Assembly: GCA_017860295.1 (NCBI GenBank)
Contig: JAFNAS010000024.1
Span: forward strand, 1-35,994
Direction of reading: 5' to 3'
DNA: 35,994 nt
From: Bacteroidota bacterium
Lineage (GTDB): Bacteria > Bacteroidota > Bacteroidia > Bacteroidales > Paludibacteraceae
The notes below the pieces were generated by a model. That model was not told where the DNA came from and searched no databases. It was given only the letters and a program-made list of their open reading frames with translations. Of the stretch, positions 34,543-35,994 are shown one piece after another. How positions within the stretch are numbered: the first letter of the stretch is position 1; the number at the start of each line of letters is the position of its first letter. The position numbers and the translations under genes are program-made.

Positions 34543-35571
34543 ATGGGAAAAGTAATTGTGACGGGAGGTACCGGATATATCGGTTCTCATACAGTGGTTG
34601 AACTGCAGAATGCCGGATTCGAGGTATTGATTATCGACAACCTCTCCAACTCTAGCGTGGAAGTATTGACCGGTATCGAAACAATTACCGGCATACGACC
34701 TCAATTTGAGAATCTCGATTGCCTCGATTATGTCGGTCTCGACCGTTTACTGTCGAAAAACGAAGGAGTGGAAGCGATTATCCATTTTGCTGCCAGCAAG
34801 GCGGTAGGCGAATCGGTCGAGAAGCCGCTCCTCTATTATAGGAACAATCTGGTATCGTTGATGAATCTTTTGGAGCTGATGCCGTTGCACGACATTAAAA
34901 ATATCGTATTCTCCTCTTCGTGTACCGTATATGGTCAGCCGGATGTGTTGCCGGTGAGCGAAACGGCTCCGATTAAGCCGGCGATGTCACCTTACGGCAA
35001 TACCAAACAGATCTGCGAAGAGATAATTCATGATGCGCTGCATGCCAATACGGGACTTCGCAGTATCTTGCTGCGCTATTTTAATCCCATCGGGGCGCAT
35101 CCTTCAGCCTTAATTGGTGAACTGCCGAACGGGGTTCCCAATAATTTGATTCCTTTCGTTACGCAAACGGCCATTGGGCTGCGTAAACAACTGAGTGTTT
35201 TCGGAAGCGATTATAACACCCCCGACGGCTCCTGTATCCGCGACTATATCCATGTGGTTGATCTGGCAAAAGCCCATGTCGTGGCCATGCAACGTATGGT
35301 TGAGCAAAAGAGTAAGAACCGCCTTGAAGTATTTAATCTGGGAACTGGCCGGGGATTATCGGTTTTGGAGCTCCTGAAAATATTTCAAGAGGTAAATCAG
35401 GTGGAAGTTCCATACAAAATAGTCAATCGTCGTGATGGAGATATTGAGCAAGTGTGGGCAAATCCCGATAAAGCGAACACGGTTTTGGGTTGGAAAGCGC
35501 AAGAAACCGTCGAAGATACCCTGAAATCTGCCTGGGTTTGGGAAAAACATTTGGCCGAAAAACGGAAATAA
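34543..35571 (+). CDS. galE: UDP-glucose 4-epimerase
   Basis: The 342-residue enzyme interconverts UDP-glucose and UDP-galactose. The NAD-binding motif GGTGYIGSH is at residues 8-16, catalytic Ser in SSSC (124-127) and Tyr151-x-x-x-Lys155 in SPYGNTK, with the later RDYIHVVDLA and NLGTGRG signatures. The ATG at 34543 gives the normal N-terminus MGKVIVTGGTGYIG; an upstream in-frame start at 34513 is less likely. It supplies galactose units for envelope glycans or allows galactose use. Confidence 0.96.
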   Translation: MGKVIVTGGTGYIGSHTVVELQNAGFEVLIIDNLSNSSVEVLTGIETITGIRPQFENLDCLDYVGLDRLLSKNEGVEAIIHFAASKAVGESVEKPLLYYRNNLVSLMNLLELMPLHDIKNIVFSSSCTVYGQPDVLPVSETAPIKPAMSPYGNTKQICEEIIHDALHANTGLRSILLRYFNPIGAHPSALIGELPNGVPNNLIPFVTQTAIGLRKQLSVFGSDYNTPDGSCIRDYIHVVDLAKAHVVAMQRMVEQKSKNRLEVFNLGTGRGLSVLELLKIFQEVNQVEVPYKIVNRRDGDIEQVWANPDKANTVLGWKAQETVEDTLKSAWVWEKHLAEKRK

Positions 35572-35607
35572 AGGAATATTCAGATTGGAATTGATCCGTC
35601 AATAGAC

Positions 35608-35655
35608 GAAAAAGCCTCTTGCTTGATGAAAAAGCAAGAGGCTTTTTCTGTTTTT
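35608..35655. terminator. Intrinsic terminator after galE
   Basis: GAAAAAGCCTCTTGCTT (35608-35624) and AAGCAAGAGGCTTTTTC (35632-35648) pair perfectly over 17 bp with a 7-nt loop, followed by TGTTTTT. It begins 37 bp after the galE stop. Confidence 0.92.
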
Positions 35656-35821
35656 CGGGCTACAGATTCCTTTTTATTCGTCTTTTTTGTAGCCTTTATA
35701 TAATAAACTTTTGATCTGTTTTGGCTCTATGTGCGAATAAATGCCCTTTTATTCGTTATTTTTTCATCCAGATTCAGATGAAAAAATTAGTTGAAAATAG
35801 GACTCCTTATGCTGATCCTGA

Positions 35822-35859
35822 TACCAATTCTGAAAAAAAACATTTTTTCAGAATTGGTA
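35822..35859. repeat. 17-bp perfect inverted repeat
   Basis: TACCAATTCTGAAAAAA (35822-35838) and its reverse complement (35843-35859) flank a 4-nt loop. The arms are AT-rich with a T-run in the second arm. It may be a weak terminator, an operator or a mobile-element relic, about 65 bp before the promoter-like element at the edge. Confidence 0.75.
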
Positions 35860-35923
35860 ATCCAATTTCTATCAATAGAATAGGTTATTTATTGCATTTT
35901 TCTCACAAAAAAGGGTGTAGTAG

Positions 35924-35955
35924 TTTGGAAGTATGGAAAAAAGGGTGTTACTTTG
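35924..35955 (+). promoter_or_regulatory. Promoter-like element pointing off the right edge
   Basis: TTTG at 35924-35927 and TTACTTTG at 35948-35955 have the same 28-nt offset as the promoter before rpsH; only the second base of the -7 box differs. Direct repeats AAAAAAGGGTGT at 35907-35918 and 35937-35948 lie around it. From memory this resembles promoters before Bacteroides rRNA operons, which is not shown here because the downstream gene is outside the window. Confidence 0.5.
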
Positions 35956-35994
35956 CAGCCGCTTTGAGGGAGAAACACGGAGGTGTTTTGTAGC

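Larger units (their letters stand above)
35656..35994. other. Right-edge intergenic region
   Basis: A 90-codon plus-strand frame (35721-35993) has no family similarity, an unusual composition and overlaps an inverted repeat and a promoter, so I do not call it a gene. The region holds the features listed separately and appears to lead into a gene or RNA operon beyond the window. Confidence 0.5.

Noticed and set aside
35721-35993. 90-codon plus-strand frame at the right edge
   Set aside because: It spans an inverted repeat and a promoter-like element, shows no family similarity and has unlikely amino-acid composition.
1-35994. CRISPR array, tRNA gene, or complete insertion sequence anywhere in the window
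   Set aside because: No regularly spaced near-identical repeats with unique spacers, no tRNA cloverleaf and no intact transposase were seen; the 21-bp array has no spacers.

Overview
The window looks like a core chromosomal region of a Bacteroidales (phylum Bacteroidota) bacterium. Evidence seen in the sequence: promoters of the form TTTG-(19-20 nt)-TAnnTTTG rather than a sigma-70 consensus, A/T-rich gene leaders that mostly lack Shine-Dalgarno motifs, a single LpxC-FabZ fusion gene, zinc-free forms of L36 and S14, and the gene order str/S10/spc/alpha with map, infA and rpmJ inside. The genus cannot be named from sequence alone.

Region 1 (about 1-18,875, + strand) is one long ribosomal-protein supercluster: rpsL-rpsG-fusA, then rpsJ to rpsQ (S10 block), rplN to rplO plus secY-map-infA-rpmJ (spc block), and rpsM-rpsK-rpsD-rpoA-rplQ (alpha block). 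It starts from a strong promoter near 341-371, has a probable internal promoter before rpsH, and ends at an 18-bp perfect hairpin terminator. The small genes rpmD (L30) and rpmJ (L36) are included. Several gaps (rpsL-rpsG, fusA-rpsJ, rpsJ-rplC, rpsK-rpsD) hold hairpins that could be regulatory targets or processing sites.

Region 2 (18,894-22,234, - strand) is a lipid A operon transcribed lpxD, lpxC/fabZ, lpxA, converging on rplQ at a shared terminator.

Region 3 (22,755-29,087, + strand) is a probable housekeeping operon: a membrane-anchored triple-PASTA protein, an RluD-type pseudouridine synthase, an HD-domain phosphohydrolase, a YdfG-like short-chain dehydrogenase and a RelA/SpoT-family alarmone enzyme whose N-terminal hydrolase site looks degenerate.

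Region 4 (about 29,090-31,410) is a small accessory islet: a degenerate array of ten 21-bp repeats, a small unrecognised protein, and a stand-alone PD-(D/E)XK nuclease-fold protein. A 12-base sequence found inside its right-hand terminator recurs at its left side.

Region 5 (31,461-35,571) carries sugar-nucleotide metabolism: a phosphohexomutase (- strand), a sugar-phosphate nucleotidyltransferase and GalE (+ strand), which together could interconvert sugar phosphates and UDP-sugars for envelope glycans. The last 400 bp hold a terminator, a 17-bp inverted repeat and a promoter-like element pointing out of the window.

Most of the window is conserved housekeeping DNA. I found no demonstrable new multi-gene system; the most unexplained pieces are the 21-bp repeat array and its neighbours, and the degenerate RSH hydrolase domain.
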